Below are positions 1 through 9,702 of a stretch of DNA of 45,558 nt, one piece after another. A program made the translations under genes and the position numbers. Positions within the stretch are counted from its first letter, which is position 1; the number at the start of each line of letters is the position of its first letter. Source of the stretch: Promethearchaeota archaeon (GTDB lineage: Archaea; Asgardarchaeota; Lokiarchaeia; Sigyniarchaeales; Promethearchaeaceae); contig JABCSI010000003.1 in assembly GCA_018238965.1 (NCBI GenBank), positions 1-45,558 on the forward strand. Direction: 5' to 3'. Below the pieces are notes generated by a model. That model ran no database searches and was not told the DNA's origin. It worked only from the letters and a program-made list of their open reading frames with translations.

Positions 1-1
1 G

Positions 2-514
2 TTGCCTTTAATTGATTCCGGCTATAAGCAGATGCCCTATGAGGAGATAACTAAGGAAAAGTTTGAGGCGAGCTCTGCCAACCTGAAACCGATTAAAACA
101 TGGGTCACTCATGAGAAATCTGCAGGTACGGTCTATTGTGATGGTGATAGTTGCCATCAGGTGGAGGAAGCCAATGTATTAAGGGAAATGGAATCTCTCT
201 TGAACGAACGAATTCCATCCGTGAAAGAAATTACTTCTGAGTCATTCGGATTTCATGTAAAAAATGGCTCGATTATCGAAGTAGGCTTGGCAAATAAGCC
301 AATAAGCGAGTTACCTGACAGTTTTTCCCATATAATTCATCTACAGCGATTATCTTTGAAGAATTGTGGATTAGAACGATTACCCGAAGGTATGATACAT
401 TTTTCCCAATTGGAATTCGTAGATCTCTCCGGCAATCCCTTAACTGAACTTACGGAAGCATTGAAATCTTGGATTGAATCTCTCCGCACGTCGGGAAAAA
501 CCATAATTCAATAA
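2..514 (+). CDS. C-terminal end of a class II (B12) ribonucleotide reductase fused to leucine-rich repeats (5' partial)
   Basis: The frame is open to the window edge, so the N-terminus lies upstream. The first ~35 residues contain a PYEEIT segment, followed by Cys46-Asp-Gly-Asp-Ser-Cys51. This CxxxxC pair resembles the swinging redox tail that re-reduces the active site of adenosylcobalamin-dependent ribonucleotide reductases (CVGGAC in the Lactobacillus enzyme). In that enzyme the chain ends a few residues later; here it runs on for ~119 residues. From about residue 84 the extension shows leucine-rich repeats (LPDSF, LQRLSLKNC, LPEGM, LEFVDLSGNPL) and an LKSWIESL cap, a style common in Asgard proteins. 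The reductase assignment is inferred from the tail only; the repeats are clear. Confidence 0.6.
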   Translation: MPLIDSGYKQMPYEEITKEKFEASSANLKPIKTWVTHEKSAGTVYCDGDSCHQVEEANVLREMESLLNERIPSVKEITSESFGFHVKNGSIIEVGLANKPISELPDSFSHIIHLQRLSLKNCGLERLPEGMIHFSQLEFVDLSGNPLTELTEALKSWIESLRTSGKTIIQ

Positions 515-525
515 AATCTTAAAAT

Positions 526-551
526 TCTTCTTCTTTTTTCGTTCATTTTTT
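526..551 (+). terminator. T-rich transcription terminator
   Basis: Two T-runs (6 T each) in a pyrimidine tract start about 12 nt after the stop of the reductase/LRR gene. Archaeal termination relies on such T-tracts rather than hairpins. Confidence 0.4.
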
Positions 552-634
552 AACATCTTCTTGCTAATTTTTGGGCTCTGTATCATTCAAAGGTTGCGTT
601 ACATTGAATTTTCTTAGTCAAGCAGTGAAATAAC

Positions 635-967
635 ATGTCAATTAGTCACATTATAACTTTGGAAAGTTATCCCACAGGAAAACCAGTGCGTATGCATCTT
701 CCTCAAGCATCACACGTACTGAAGCACAAAATTAAAAATATTGAAATTTTGATCATTACCAATTATCACCAACCCCGGTATACAGCTTTATTCATTAAAG
801 ATGGTGAATTCGTTTATTTTCCATCTGAAACTCAATTTTCTGCCCATTCCTATAAATTCCTTAAATCACAGATTGAAATTGAGGCCAGAACTGCCAAATT
901 TTCCCACTTTTTGGGCGTTCTAAATCGTAAGCGAATCTTGGAATACATCCAATCCATTAACCTCTAG
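635..967 (+). CDS. Small protein of unknown function (110 aa)
   Basis: I do not recognise this protein. It is basic and soluble with no membrane segment, signal peptide or cysteine pair. Its pattern is a short beta-rich N-terminal half (IEILIITNY, TALFIKDGEFVYF) and a helical C-terminal half ending in NRKRILEYIQSI. The ATG at 635 is the only good start. It stands alone between the reductase/LRR gene and a long gene-free stretch. Codon use looks like that of its neighbours, which is the main reason to believe it is real. Confidence 0.5.
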   Translation: MSISHIITLESYPTGKPVRMHLPQASHVLKHKIKNIEILIITNYHQPRYTALFIKDGEFVYFPSETQFSAHSYKFLKSQIEIEARTAKFSHFLGVLNRKRILEYIQSINL

Positions 968-1135
968 GGTATTTTTTTGGATTTATTTTAATCACATATT
1001 TTTATCTTTTTATCTTTTCACCTTTTTCCTACAACATAATTTTCCCAAATTGTGCCCCAAATTTCATTGTATTTAAATGACATTTTGATGCAATTCAGAT
1101 TTTGTGGGAATAAACTTTTTAAATTTCTCTTCGCC

Positions 1136-1306
1136 TTTAAATAGTTGAATGAATTGTAGTATTTTGTGTGTGGAAAACCGATTCAATTTGGTTTGCCCTC
1201 GTGTTCCGAATCCTACCGTATATCCAAGTGGATAGTACCCGATTCATTAATCTGGGAAATCTTATAGAAATTTTCAACACATTCCCGTGAAACTTCCGTG
1301 TTTCAC
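1136..1306 (+). ncRNA. Candidate structured non-coding RNA with its own TATA box
   Basis: A TATA-like TTTAAATA at 1136-1143 would start transcription near 1166. The next ~140 nt are visibly richer in G and C than the surrounding AT-rich spacer and fold locally: AAACC/GGTTT (1175-1179 with 1190-1194), an 8-bp stem with one bulged G (1218-1225 with 1230-1238, loop AAGT), a 7-bp stem with one bulged T (1238-1244 with 1249-1256, loop CATT), and a perfect 7-bp hairpin (1287-1293 with 1300-1306). No convincing reading frame covers it and it is not a tRNA. The identity is unknown. The rest of 968-1619 is T-rich then C/A-rich low-complexity DNA in which I see nothing. Confidence 0.35.
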
Positions 1307-1619
1307 ATATCATCCTTATTTCATCAAACAATCACAAAACAACATACAACCCCCCTTTGAATTGAAACCTCATATTTCAATCAAAAAACCCAAAACCCAA
1401 GAAATACATAACAAACCCCCCACAAAAACCCCAACGCGTGAAAACGCGCCCTCCTTCATTCTTTCCATTTTCCTTGGGATGGAGGAGGGAAACCCCCTAC
1501 TTTTCCAAAATTACATTTTCTCATTTTCTATTACCTGCATTCTTTTAGAGAGTTATTTCATCCTTTTGATATCCTTTCTAGCGAAAGATTTATGAATGGG
1601 AAAGAAGACTATAATTCGA

Positions 1620-1642
1620 GGATTTTGGATCTTCCAGAATCC
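1620..1642 (+). repeat. 10-bp inverted repeat just upstream of the TPR gene
   Basis: GGATTTTGGA and TCCAGAATCC pair over 10 bp with a single G-T wobble and a 3-nt loop (TCT). The hairpin ends 21 nt before the ATG at 1664, with a TATA-like TATAATT at 1610-1616. It could be an operator or a 5'-UTR hairpin. Confidence 0.4.
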
Positions 1643-1663
1643 CACAAAAAGACGTGATCCACT

Positions 1664-2812
1664 ATGCAAAGAATGAACATGCAAATTCAAGATATGCCAT
1701 ATAATTTTATTATCAGCATTAAACCAAATTATCGGGAAATGGTGGTACATTACTCAACCGATAAGGGAAAATGGAAGAAGACACCAATGATGTGCTTTGG
1801 TCTTCGCTATTACGGTTCCATTAGAAAGAAATTTAGACAAATTTTCTTCTATTTTGAAGGGAAAACCTACGATGGACAAAAATTTAAAGAAGGATCAAAG
1901 AAAAAACCCTTTCAGGGGATGCACTTGTCCTTGATGCCGATGCAGCAGATTTATCTGCTAGAAAAGAATCCTGATCAAGAATTTTTGCAAGATATAAACA
2001 TTTTGTCCAAATTAGATATACCTGTAGGACAAATGAATGTGAATGAGTCAGAATTAAGATATATTTTGGAGAAATATCCAGATTATTTATTAGCGCATTG
2101 TGTTTGGGTTAAGGATTTATTTCAAAAAAATCGAAATGAAGAATGTGTGAAAATGGCGGATTTGGCTTTTCAAATCCTACAACGACAAGATATTTCCCTT
2201 TTGAGCCATTACCCCCAGATTCCAAAGAATTGGATCAAGGAAATTTTGTGGTTTGGGGGATATGCATCGGAAAAAGCCAATCAGCCTGAATACGGGATTA
2301 AATTCCTGGAATTTGGGGTTAAGATATTACCTGAAGATTTGAAAATTTGGACCACTTATGGGGATGTGCTACTAAAGGCCAGTCTTATGGATCGATGTTA
2401 CTCTGCATATCTCAGAGCAATTAAAATAGCACCAAAGGATCTTGAAAACTATCGATTACTCATTGAAGCATATTTTGTAGGATTGGAGTGGAATTCGGCT
2501 AAAAAGACTATAGCAAAATTGAACTATGTTTTAAAATCAACCAGGCAAACGCCTCAAGACATGCATAGATATCTAGTGGATGTTCAACGAAGTCATGGAA
2601 TTATCGAGCAAAATTTGGGAAATCCTAAAGAAGCACGCAAATTTTTCATTAACGGACAAAAAATTGATGCTCGTAATCCATTCAATAATCTTGCTTACGC
2701 GCGATTTGAAAAATCCTTGGGAAATATAAAAAAAGCCAGAGAATTGGCGAATTTAGCATTACAATTCCATCCCTATAAGGATGAAGTGGCCGAATTTATC
2801 CGAACTTTGTAG
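1664..2812 (+). CDS. Tetratricopeptide-repeat protein (382 aa)
   Basis: The C-terminal half shows helix-pair repeats of the TPR type: ILPEDLKIWTTYGDVLLKASLMDRCYSAYLRAIKIAPKD is one complete unit in two stretches, with further units near residues 130-170 and 310-375 (NPKEARKFFINGQKIDARNP, LGNIKKARELANLAL). The first ~120 residues are a basic, beta-leaning domain I do not recognise. There is no signal peptide or membrane segment, so it is probably a cytoplasmic scaffold. Start codons at 1664, 1673 and 1679 are all possible. The gene is monocistronic, with a T-run about 10 nt after the stop. Confidence 0.65.
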   Translation: MQRMNMQIQDMPYNFIISIKPNYREMVVHYSTDKGKWKKTPMMCFGLRYYGSIRKKFRQIFFYFEGKTYDGQKFKEGSKKKPFQGMHLSLMPMQQIYLLEKNPDQEFLQDINILSKLDIPVGQMNVNESELRYILEKYPDYLLAHCVWVKDLFQKNRNEECVKMADLAFQILQRQDISLLSHYPQIPKNWIKEILWFGGYASEKANQPEYGIKFLEFGVKILPEDLKIWTTYGDVLLKASLMDRCYSAYLRAIKIAPKDLENYRLLIEAYFVGLEWNSAKKTIAKLNYVLKSTRQTPQDMHRYLVDVQRSHGIIEQNLGNPKEARKFFINGQKIDARNPFNNLAYARFEKSLGNIKKARELANLALQFHPYKDEVAEFIRTL

Positions 2813-2924
2813 GTACGGTCTTGTTGTTTTTTTCGATTTTCACTTGAAATTGAAAATAAGGCGCGATGAATAGATCCATCCTCCCGAAAATCCTTGAAAT
2901 TAGTTTAAGAAGGAATTCAAGATA

Positions 2925-2988
2925 TTGATAACTTAAAGTTGTCAACATTTATAAATTATCGATTCCTATATTTTCTTGTCTATAAAAT
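2925..2988 (+). promoter_or_regulatory. clpB promoter: TATA box and upstream palindrome
   Basis: TATAAAAT at 2981-2988 is centred about 25 bp before the ATG at 3009, the spacing expected for a leaderless archaeal transcript. About 35 bp further upstream lies an imperfect palindrome, TTGATAAC-TTAAA-GTTGTCAA (2925-2945, 7 of 8 positions matched), a candidate site for a heat-shock regulator. Confidence 0.5.
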
Positions 2989-3008
2989 TTCTAGGATGAT
3001 CTTAAACT

Positions 3009-5597
3009 ATGGAACTAAATCGTTTTACTGTGAAGCTTCAAGAAGCTGTTATGCGCGCCAAATCCTTGGCAGAAACACGTCACAATCAACAAATTGAGGT
3101 TGAACATTTACTCTCTGCCCTACTTTCGGATCCGACCGATATTAGTTCTCAAATTTTCGAAAAATTAGGGATTAATCTCCAGCAAATTCAGCGTGAGATT
3201 GAATCGGATATATCTCGGATCCCTCAAGTTTCCGGAGCCAGTTCAGAAGTCTATCTTTCACGTGATTCAAGTGCCCTCATTAATGATTCAATGGCCGAAA
3301 TGGATGCATTTCATGATCAATATCTTAGCGGAGAGCACATTTTACTTGCACTCAGTAAATCCAATAAAATATCGGTAGCGGGGATTCTGAAACGTCATGG
3401 CTTGACCCATCAAAGAATTCTTCGGGCCCTCAAAGAAATACGGGGAAATACCACCATCGATTCCCAACATCCCGAGAATAAATACAATGCCCTTCAAAAA
3501 TATACAAAAAATCTCAATGATTATGCCCGCCAAGGTAAACTCGATCCTGTAATCGGTAGAGATGATGAAATTCGGCGAGTAATTACTATTCTATCACGAC
3601 GCACGAAAAACAATCCCGTTTTAATAGGAGATGCGGGTGTCGGAAAAACTGCAATTGTCGAAGGAATTGCACAACGGATCCACAATGGTGACGTTCCAGA
3701 ATCTTTGAAAGAAAAAATTGTGGTAGCACTCGACTTGGGGCAACTCATTGCAGGAGCAAAATACCGGGGTGAGTTTGAAGAACGTTTGAAGAGTGTGCTC
3801 AATGAAATTACCAAATCCAACGGGAAGTTTATCCTTTTTATTGATGAACTCCACACTTTAGTGGGCGCAGGAGCGGCTGAAGGCGCTATGGATGCCTCAA
3901 ATATGCTCAAACCTGCTTTAGCCCGTGGAGAATTGCGGAGTATCGGGGCCACAACAATTAAAGAATATCGTAAATATATAGAGAAGGATACTGCTCTTAC
4001 GCGTCGATTTCAACCAGTGCTTGTAGCCGAACCCTCGGTAGAACAAACCATCACGATTCTGCGAGGCCTCAAAGATAAATATGAGGTGCACCATGGTATT
4101 CATATTAAGGACAGTGCTCTTATTGCCGCTGCCACCCTTTCCAATCGCTATATCACCGATCGCTTTTTACCTGATAAGGCGATAGATTTGGTCGATGAAG
4201 CCGCATCTCGATTACGGATTGAATTAGAATCAATGCCGTTAGAAATGGATAACTTTCATCGCCAAATCATCCAATTGCAGATAGAACAAGAGGCACTCAA
4301 AGGGGAAACGGATGAAATTGGTAAAAAAAACCAAGAACAATGTCAAAATCACATTCAGTCCCTCCAAGCTAAATATGATACGCTTAAAATCCAATGGGAT
4401 GAAGAGAAAAAGCTCATTGATACGATATCCACAATAAATAAGCGCATCGAAGAATCAAAAGTTGAAGAGGAACAAGCAACCAGAAAAGGAAATTTAGAGA
4501 AAGCAGCAAAGTTGAGATACGGGACTAGATTAGATTTACAAAAAGAAAAAGATCGCCTAACCCAAAAATTCAACACACTTGCTGCCGATAAACGTATGTT
4601 GCGCCAAGAAGTGACTTCAGAAGACATTGCTATGATCATTAGTCAATGGACCAATATCCCTGTGAGTCGGTTGATGGAAGGGGAGCGAACTAAACTTTTA
4701 GAAATGGAACAACGCCTGAAACAAAGAGTTGTCGGTCAAGATCCCGCGCTCGTGGCGGTTGCCAATGCAATACGGCGCGCCCGATCGGGTATTCAGGATC
4801 CCAATAGGCCAATTGGTTCATTTATCTTTTTAGGACCAACTGGTGTGGGGAAAACAGAAACAGCGAAGGCCCTTGCAGAGTTTTTGTTTGATAGTGAAGA
4901 TGCTCTAATCCGCATTGACATGTCAGAGTACATGGAAAAACACAGTGTTTCGCGACTGATAGGAGCGCCTCCTGGTTATGTTGGTTATGATGAAGGAGGA
5001 CAACTCACGGAAGCCGTACGCCGACGACCCTATTCGGTGATCCTATTTGATGAGATCGAAAAGACCCATCATGAAGTCTTCAATGTTCTCCTTCAAGTTC
5101 TCGATGACGGTCGCCTCACAGATGGCAAAGGGCGAACGGTTGATTTCAAGAATGTGGTTATGATTATGACAAGCAATATCGGAAGTAGTCTCATTGCGGA
5201 GAAAAATAAGGCCGGTACTCCCTTAACTTCTGAAGAAATTCATACATTACTGAAACAATATTTCCGTCCCGAGTTTTTAAATCGGATAGATGATATTGTA
5301 ACTTTCAATTTCTTGAAAATCGAACAAATTAAAGCAATCGTGGATATTCAAATCAAGGACTTGAACCGCATTCTCAAGGATCGGAATATTTCAGTGAATC
5401 TCACGGAAAAAGCTAAGGATGCATTAGCAAACATCGGGTTTGATCTTGAGTACGGTGCTCGCCCCCTAAAGCGGGCGATCCAACGAATTATTCAAGATCG
5501 ACTGGCGGTGGAAATCTTGCAAGGGAGTGTTCAAGAAGGGCAGGAAATTACGATTGACGTGGATAAAAATGGTGAATTCGTGTTTCACGGATTGTGA
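3009..5597 (+). CDS. clpB: ClpB disaggregase (Hsp104/ClpB family AAA+ chaperone)
   Basis: The protein is 862 aa, against about 857 for E. coli ClpB, and has the whole architecture. It has a Clp N-terminal double repeat (1-150) and a first AAA+ domain with Walker A GDAGVGKT (207-214), pore-loop KYRGEFE (251-257), Walker B FIDE (277-280) and Arg fingers 332-333. A coiled-coil M domain (about 405-530) follows, then a second AAA+ domain with GPTGVGKT (609-616), pore loop GYVGYDEGG (656-664), Walker B ILFDE (678-682) and sensor-2 GARP (816-819). It is expected to thread aggregated proteins through its ring together with DnaK. ClpB is patchy in archaea and probably arrived from bacteria. It is flanked by a TATA box and a downstream T-run. 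Confidence 0.97.
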   Translation: MELNRFTVKLQEAVMRAKSLAETRHNQQIEVEHLLSALLSDPTDISSQIFEKLGINLQQIQREIESDISRIPQVSGASSEVYLSRDSSALINDSMAEMDAFHDQYLSGEHILLALSKSNKISVAGILKRHGLTHQRILRALKEIRGNTTIDSQHPENKYNALQKYTKNLNDYARQGKLDPVIGRDDEIRRVITILSRRTKNNPVLIGDAGVGKTAIVEGIAQRIHNGDVPESLKEKIVVALDLGQLIAGAKYRGEFEERLKSVLNEITKSNGKFILFIDELHTLVGAGAAEGAMDASNMLKPALARGELRSIGATTIKEYRKYIEKDTALTRRFQPVLVAEPSVEQTITILRGLKDKYEVHHGIHIKDSALIAAATLSNRYITDRFLPDKAIDLVDEAASRLRIELESMPLEMDNFHRQIIQLQIEQEALKGETDEIGKKNQEQCQNHIQSLQAKYDTLKIQWDEEKKLIDTISTINKRIEESKVEEEQATRKGNLEKAAKLRYGTRLDLQKEKDRLTQKFNTLAADKRMLRQEVTSEDIAMIISQWTNIPVSRLMEGERTKLLEMEQRLKQRVVGQDPALVAVANAIRRARSGIQDPNRPIGSFIFLGPTGVGKTETAKALAEFLFDSEDALIRIDMSEYMEKHSVSRLIGAPPGYVGYDEGGQLTEAVRRRPYSVILFDEIEKTHHEVFNVLLQVLDDGRLTDGKGRTVDFKNVVMIMTSNIGSSLIAEKNKAGTPLTSEEIHTLLKQYFRPEFLNRIDDIVTFNFLKIEQIKAIVDIQIKDLNRILKDRNISVNLTEKAKDALANIGFDLEYGARPLKRAIQRIIQDRLAVEILQGSVQEGQEITIDVDKNGEFVFHGL

Positions 5598-5638
5598 GAA
5601 TCTTCGGAGTAGGTTTGACATCAATTGAATCCCCTCAA

Positions 5639-5646
5639 TTTTTTTT
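5639..5646 (+). terminator. T-run after clpB
   Basis: An eight-T run about 41 nt after the clpB stop lies in the short spacer between the converging clpB and DUF4143 genes. Confidence 0.35.
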
Positions 5647-5669
5647 CTAAATCCAAACCGAGAGAAGAT

Positions 5670-6965
5670 CTAAAAATAATAGGCTGGAACCCAGTACACA
5701 GTCGTTTCAAGTACTTTTTCTACGTTAAATTTATCGAGAGTCGCAATTATTGCCCTTTTTGGATGATATGTCTTTAAAAAACTATAAAATCCTTTACCTA
5801 ATTTTTTTCCCCCCAATTTAACTTCAATGGGCACAATTTGATTATCCTTTCGCAAAATAAAATCCATTTCCGCTTTTCCCGTAGTTCGCCAGTAATTTAT
5901 CTGCCATCCTTCAAAATTAGATTGTAATTCGCAGAATACGAAATTTTCTAAGAGCTCTCCACGATCAGTTCGATTGTCAAAAGGGGTAAAATTATTCAAA
6001 ATTGCATTGCGCATCCCTAAATCGAATAAATACTGTTTCGGCATTTTTTTGACTTCGGTGACCAAATTTTTGTAAAACGGGCGTACTAATTTTATCGTAT
6101 AACTGTGTTCCAAGATTTCCAAAAAATGTTCCGTTTGGCGATAGCTCAATTTCAAATCTGAAGAGAGTCCTGAAATGTTCACCATATTTCCTATATTGAA
6201 AGCAAGAACTCTAAGGAGTGCCTCAAATTTGGATGTATCAGTTAATCCAAAGAATGCCGCTATATCCTTATCCAAATAGAGATTCATGATATTATTCAAA
6301 AGACGACGGCGTGTCTCATCGGTATGAGCTTTGATGACCTCTGGATATCCACCCCAAATGAGATAATGTTTTAAATTGTGCACATTTTCCGAGAGAAAAG
6401 AAGGCGGGTCAATTGCTGATCCATCTTTGATAAAGGATTGTAGAGACATTTGCTTTTTTTTAAGTAGGTGTAATAATCCTTTATCTTGTGTCGATAAATA
6501 TTCTTGAAAATTAAATGTGAAGAGATCGAAAAGGAGAAGGCGCCCTGCTAGAAAGGGAAGAACATTGGTTTTTAATTCTAAGGAAGAAGATCCCGATATG
6601 AAGATTTTAACTTTATTGGTTTCATTGGCTTCATCATAGACAATTTTTAAAAGTTCTCCTGCGTTTGGTATCCTTTGAATTTCGTCAAGAATAATAAGAA
6701 ATTTGTTACTCGGGGTTATCTCCTTAGCTGAAGCGGTAACACGAGCAACAAAATCAAGCGGTGCACTTTCAAACGTTCGGCGATTTTCGCGAAGATCCAT
6801 ATTGATGAAGATACTCTCACCCTTCCATAAGTCTTGTATCCTTTTAAGGAGTGTAGTTTTCCCGATTTGCCGTGCTCCGCGAATACCGATGATCTCTTTT
6901 CTCGAAAAATAGGGCGAGAGGACGTCTTCTAAGTTTCTTGAATAGTATTGCTCTTCCGTTCCCAT
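5670..6965 (-). CDS. ATPase of the AAA_14/DUF4143 family
   Basis: The N-terminal ATPase domain has Walker A GARQIGKTT (30-38) and Walker B FLIILDEIQ (89-97). The C-terminal DUF4143 domain ends in AEMDFILRKDNQIVPIEVKLG-like residues (about 388-408 region), matching a PD-(D/E)xK nuclease-like core (E..D..I..EVK). Length (431 aa) fits the family. These stand-alone proteins occur sporadically in archaea and bacteria and their substrate is unknown; transfer between lineages is common. A TTTTAATA element about 27 bp upstream of the ATG suggests a leaderless transcript. It converges on clpB, with no operon partner. Confidence 0.85.
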   Translation of the reverse strand: MGTEEQYYSRNLEDVLSPYFSRKEIIGIRGARQIGKTTLLKRIQDLWKGESIFINMDLRENRRTFESAPLDFVARVTASAKEITPSNKFLIILDEIQRIPNAGELLKIVYDEANETNKVKIFISGSSSLELKTNVLPFLAGRLLLFDLFTFNFQEYLSTQDKGLLHLLKKKQMSLQSFIKDGSAIDPPSFLSENVHNLKHYLIWGGYPEVIKAHTDETRRRLLNNIMNLYLDKDIAAFFGLTDTSKFEALLRVLAFNIGNMVNISGLSSDLKLSYRQTEHFLEILEHSYTIKLVRPFYKNLVTEVKKMPKQYLFDLGMRNAILNNFTPFDNRTDRGELLENFVFCELQSNFEGWQINYWRTTGKAEMDFILRKDNQIVPIEVKLGGKKLGKGFYSFLKTYHPKRAIIATLDKFNVEKVLETTVYWVPAYYF

Positions 6966-7060
6966 TACAATAAATATGGAAATGCGACTATTAAAATTTA
7001 TTCTATTAAAAAAACAAATTTGAAAAAATAACTCTATTATTTTTACATTTGGAAAATAAT

Positions 7061-8254
7061 TTAATAGGGTTCTCGGGATAAAATCTCACGGGCAATGGGT
7101 ATAAACTCTTTCTTCCGTTCATTATGGTCTTGGATCATATCCAATATCACCTTAACCACTTCCTTTTTGCAAGTTCCACAGAGCATCCCACCGCGACAGC
7201 GTTGATAACGGTCTTGGAGTTTTGCATCATCGGGTTGGAAGTGAATTTCCAACAGTTTGAAGACCATACAATTCTCGGGAATTCCGCCTAACTTTTCCTG
7301 TTCTTCTCTGTTCGCCCGACCACCTGTGTATGCGCCCATCATTTTTTTCTTGATGGATTTCGGATCATCTCCGAGGTTGAAATAACTGTTGGGGCGGGAT
7401 TTGCTCATTTTCTTATTGATGTCATCTAAACCTGGCAAAAGTTTGTGATATGTGGCAGCAGGTTTAAAGAACGGGATTTTTTCTTCTTTCCCAGTTTCAA
7501 GATTAATAGTAGTTTTAGAGAAATGTCTGGTGAGATCACGCACCAATCGAATATGGGGTTCTTGATCTATTCCTACCGGTACCACTGTCGGCATCACGTC
7601 ATCTCGGAGCTGGGGCATTAAAATATCGCCTACTTGCACCAATGCCGCCATGTATAGAGCAAACTCCCGTTCACCGTAAATTGCACGCATCATATTACTG
7701 GTCACATGGCGACCTGCTGTGTAGGGCATGTCCTTTACTCTTGGTTCTCGAGATTGCATCCAGATATAGGCTCGTTCTGGATCTAGACCCAAAGTCAAGA
7801 CATCTGCGATATTATCCACCGCATATTCGAAGGATTCGTCATAGGACATACCATTGTCAACAAATGATTCAACATCAGCGATTGCATAGTAGACATACCC
7901 GCCCATTTTTTGAAATTCTACAATCTCAGAAGCAGTAATAAGGGTACCGAGGTGAAAACGCCCACTGGGTTTGATGCCGCTCATGACTGCCCAGGGTTTT
8001 TCATGTTGGAGTGCGCCCACAATCATGTGAAAATCTCGATGGCCATAGATGATTTTTCTGCGTAAAAAGCGGTTTTTTTCAAACATGGAATAGGGAATAT
8101 CCACATCTTGTATTAACCCAATGCCAAATTCTTTCGTCAAGCGCTCATAGTCTTCCTCCGAAAACAATCCTTGACCCCATGGATCCAGTTGTGGAGGTTG
8201 ATCGGGGAGATTGGGTGAATTTTCATTGGTGGGTTCTTTACTTTCTTTACTCAT
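7061..8254 (-). CDS. trpS: Tryptophanyl-tRNA synthetase, archaeal/eukaryotic type
   Basis: This class I synthetase charges tRNA-Trp with tryptophan. The signature PSGRFHLGT (96-104, the HIGH box), GIDQEPHIRL (228-237) and the KMSKS loop (282-286) are intact. Near the C-terminus C353, C359 and C362 form a CxxxxxCxxC cluster typical of archaeal TrpRS. The 397-aa length and the ~60-residue lead-in before the Rossmann fold match archaeal and eukaryotic rather than bacterial enzymes. The ATG at 8254 is supported by an ATAAAA element centred about 26 bp upstream (plus-strand 8277-8284). It is a single gene. Confidence 0.97.
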   Translation of the reverse strand: MSKESKEPTNENSPNLPDQPPQLDPWGQGLFSEEDYERLTKEFGIGLIQDVDIPYSMFEKNRFLRRKIIYGHRDFHMIVGALQHEKPWAVMSGIKPSGRFHLGTLITASEIVEFQKMGGYVYYAIADVESFVDNGMSYDESFEYAVDNIADVLTLGLDPERAYIWMQSREPRVKDMPYTAGRHVTSNMMRAIYGEREFALYMAALVQVGDILMPQLRDDVMPTVVPVGIDQEPHIRLVRDLTRHFSKTTINLETGKEEKIPFFKPAATYHKLLPGLDDINKKMSKSRPNSYFNLGDDPKSIKKKMMGAYTGGRANREEQEKLGGIPENCMVFKLLEIHFQPDDAKLQDRYQRCRGGMLCGTCKKEVVKVILDMIQDHNERKKEFIPIAREILSREPY

Positions 8255-8601
8255 TACTTTAGCTAATGCGGGTTGAATTTTATTCTTAATGATTGATTTC
8301 TTTTCCGATTAAATTCGAATGCATTTTACCCATTTACCTATTTTACGAAATAATATTTACATTCTACTAACCGATAGGTCTTTTTGCATCCGTTATATTC
8401 ACGTAAAGCCTTTTGTTGTTCCGATTTTTGCACTAAGTTATAGTTAACATTTTTCACTAATAATCAGTGAAATATTTTCGATTTGAAATGATCAAATATC
8501 TTTTTGGTTGATTCAATTCATGATAAGGCTTAGTAGAATCGAAAACGGGTAAATAAATTATTAAAAAAAAAAAAAAAATCAAAAAAGCAGGGGTAAATGA
8601 A
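8255..8601. other. Spacer with a hairpin and a poly-A run
   Basis: No gene is seen. It holds the trpS promoter, a 7-bp inverted repeat TTTCACT/AGTGAAA (8452-8458 with 8466-8472) and a run of about 16 A near 8563-8578. On the minus strand the A-run reads as a T-tract after the FTR1 gene, so it is probably that gene's terminator. Confidence 0.4.
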
Positions 8602-9420
8602 TTATAGATCCGATTTTATCGAATGATTTTTGCGATTCAGGAGAAAATTGGTAAGAAAAGCTAAAATCAAGAACAGAACATAACTGATGATCTCCAATAA
8701 TGATGGATTTCCATTATATCCAAATAATCCCTTTAATATACTCCCAAGGGTCCCTTTTTCATCCAAAATGTGATTGATATCATATACGTGCTCCACGATG
8801 ATTGGTATGATAGAAGCTTCTTGCAATTCGTGTAATCCGTGGGCAACCAATCCAGCCGCCATGAGTATGAGAATGATATTGGTAATTCGGAAGAATACTT
8901 TCAAATTCATTCTTAATGATCCTTGATAAATTAAAATACCAATCATTATTGCGAAGGAAATCCCAAGAATCGCCCCAAGGAAAGAATTTTCGATATTTGT
9001 TTGAGAGGTGATGCGCAAAAAGATGACGGTTTCAATCCCCTCTCTGAGAATCGAGGTAAAAACCAAGAAAAAAATTCCCCGTTTTTCCGATTTGTCCACC
9101 ATTTTTTCGACCTTCACCTGCAATTCCATATTTCGATTTGATTGGTGCATCATCCATATAATGACGGTTGATATCAAGAATGCTCCGACAATCATCAACA
9201 CACCTTCAAAAATTTGTTCAATTTGACCCTCAAATCCTCCCAAAACGCGATAAATAAGAATGCCTGAAGCAATACTGAGAATAATTCCCAATAAACCGGC
9301 GATGTATACATATTTCTTTGTGTCATGTTGTTTTGTTTTACTCAGATAGCTCAGTATAATCCCGGTAATTAGGACGGCCTCAAGTGTTTCCCGAAATGTG
9401 ATAATGAAACTTACAATCAT
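8602..9420 (-). CDS. FTR1-family iron permease
   Basis: The protein has about seven hydrophobic segments and the two signature REXXE-type motifs of FTR1/EfeU iron transporters: RETLE (10-14) in the first helix and REGIE (126-130) in the fourth. In the family these glutamates bind Fe(III) during uptake across the cytoplasmic membrane. Length (272 aa) is normal. No ferroxidase or periplasmic partner gene lies nearby. The ATG at 9420 puts the first REXXE at its usual position close to the N-terminus. An A-run on the plus strand just downstream acts as its T-tract. Confidence 0.9.
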   Translation of the reverse strand: MIVSFIITFRETLEAVLITGIILSYLSKTKQHDTKKYVYIAGLLGIILSIASGILIYRVLGGFEGQIEQIFEGVLMIVGAFLISTVIIWMMHQSNRNMELQVKVEKMVDKSEKRGIFFLVFTSILREGIETVIFLRITSQTNIENSFLGAILGISFAIMIGILIYQGSLRMNLKVFFRITNIILILMAAGLVAHGLHELQEASIIPIIVEHVYDINHILDEKGTLGSILKGLFGYNGNPSLLEIISYVLFLILAFLTNFLLNRKNHSIKSDL

Positions 9421-9702
9421 ACTTAATTCATTCCCCAGATCTAATTCAACCTAGTTCTTTTAGGACAGAAATGAAAAAATAATTTCTAAATTTTTTTATA
9501 AGTTGCGGCATTTGAAAACTGAAATTCATCTCCGAACTGAAAATCCCTTCATTTTGGAAATATGACCCAATTTTTAATTTGTCTGCACCATTCAGTAAGA
9601 AAATGAAAATATGGACGTATAAGAAAATTTTTTAAATTTCTAAAATTGACCTTCCTAATCGTACGAGTAATAACTGACTATTAAAATTTTAAGGCGTATA
9701 TA

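Noticed and set aside
1170-1240. tRNA gene suggested by TTCCGAATCC
   Set aside because: No acceptor stem or anticodon arm can be formed around it.
1287-1595. 102-codon plus-strand frame
   Set aside because: It runs through C- and A-rich low-complexity sequence, starts inside a predicted hairpin and gives a peptide of Pro/Lys/Thr runs.
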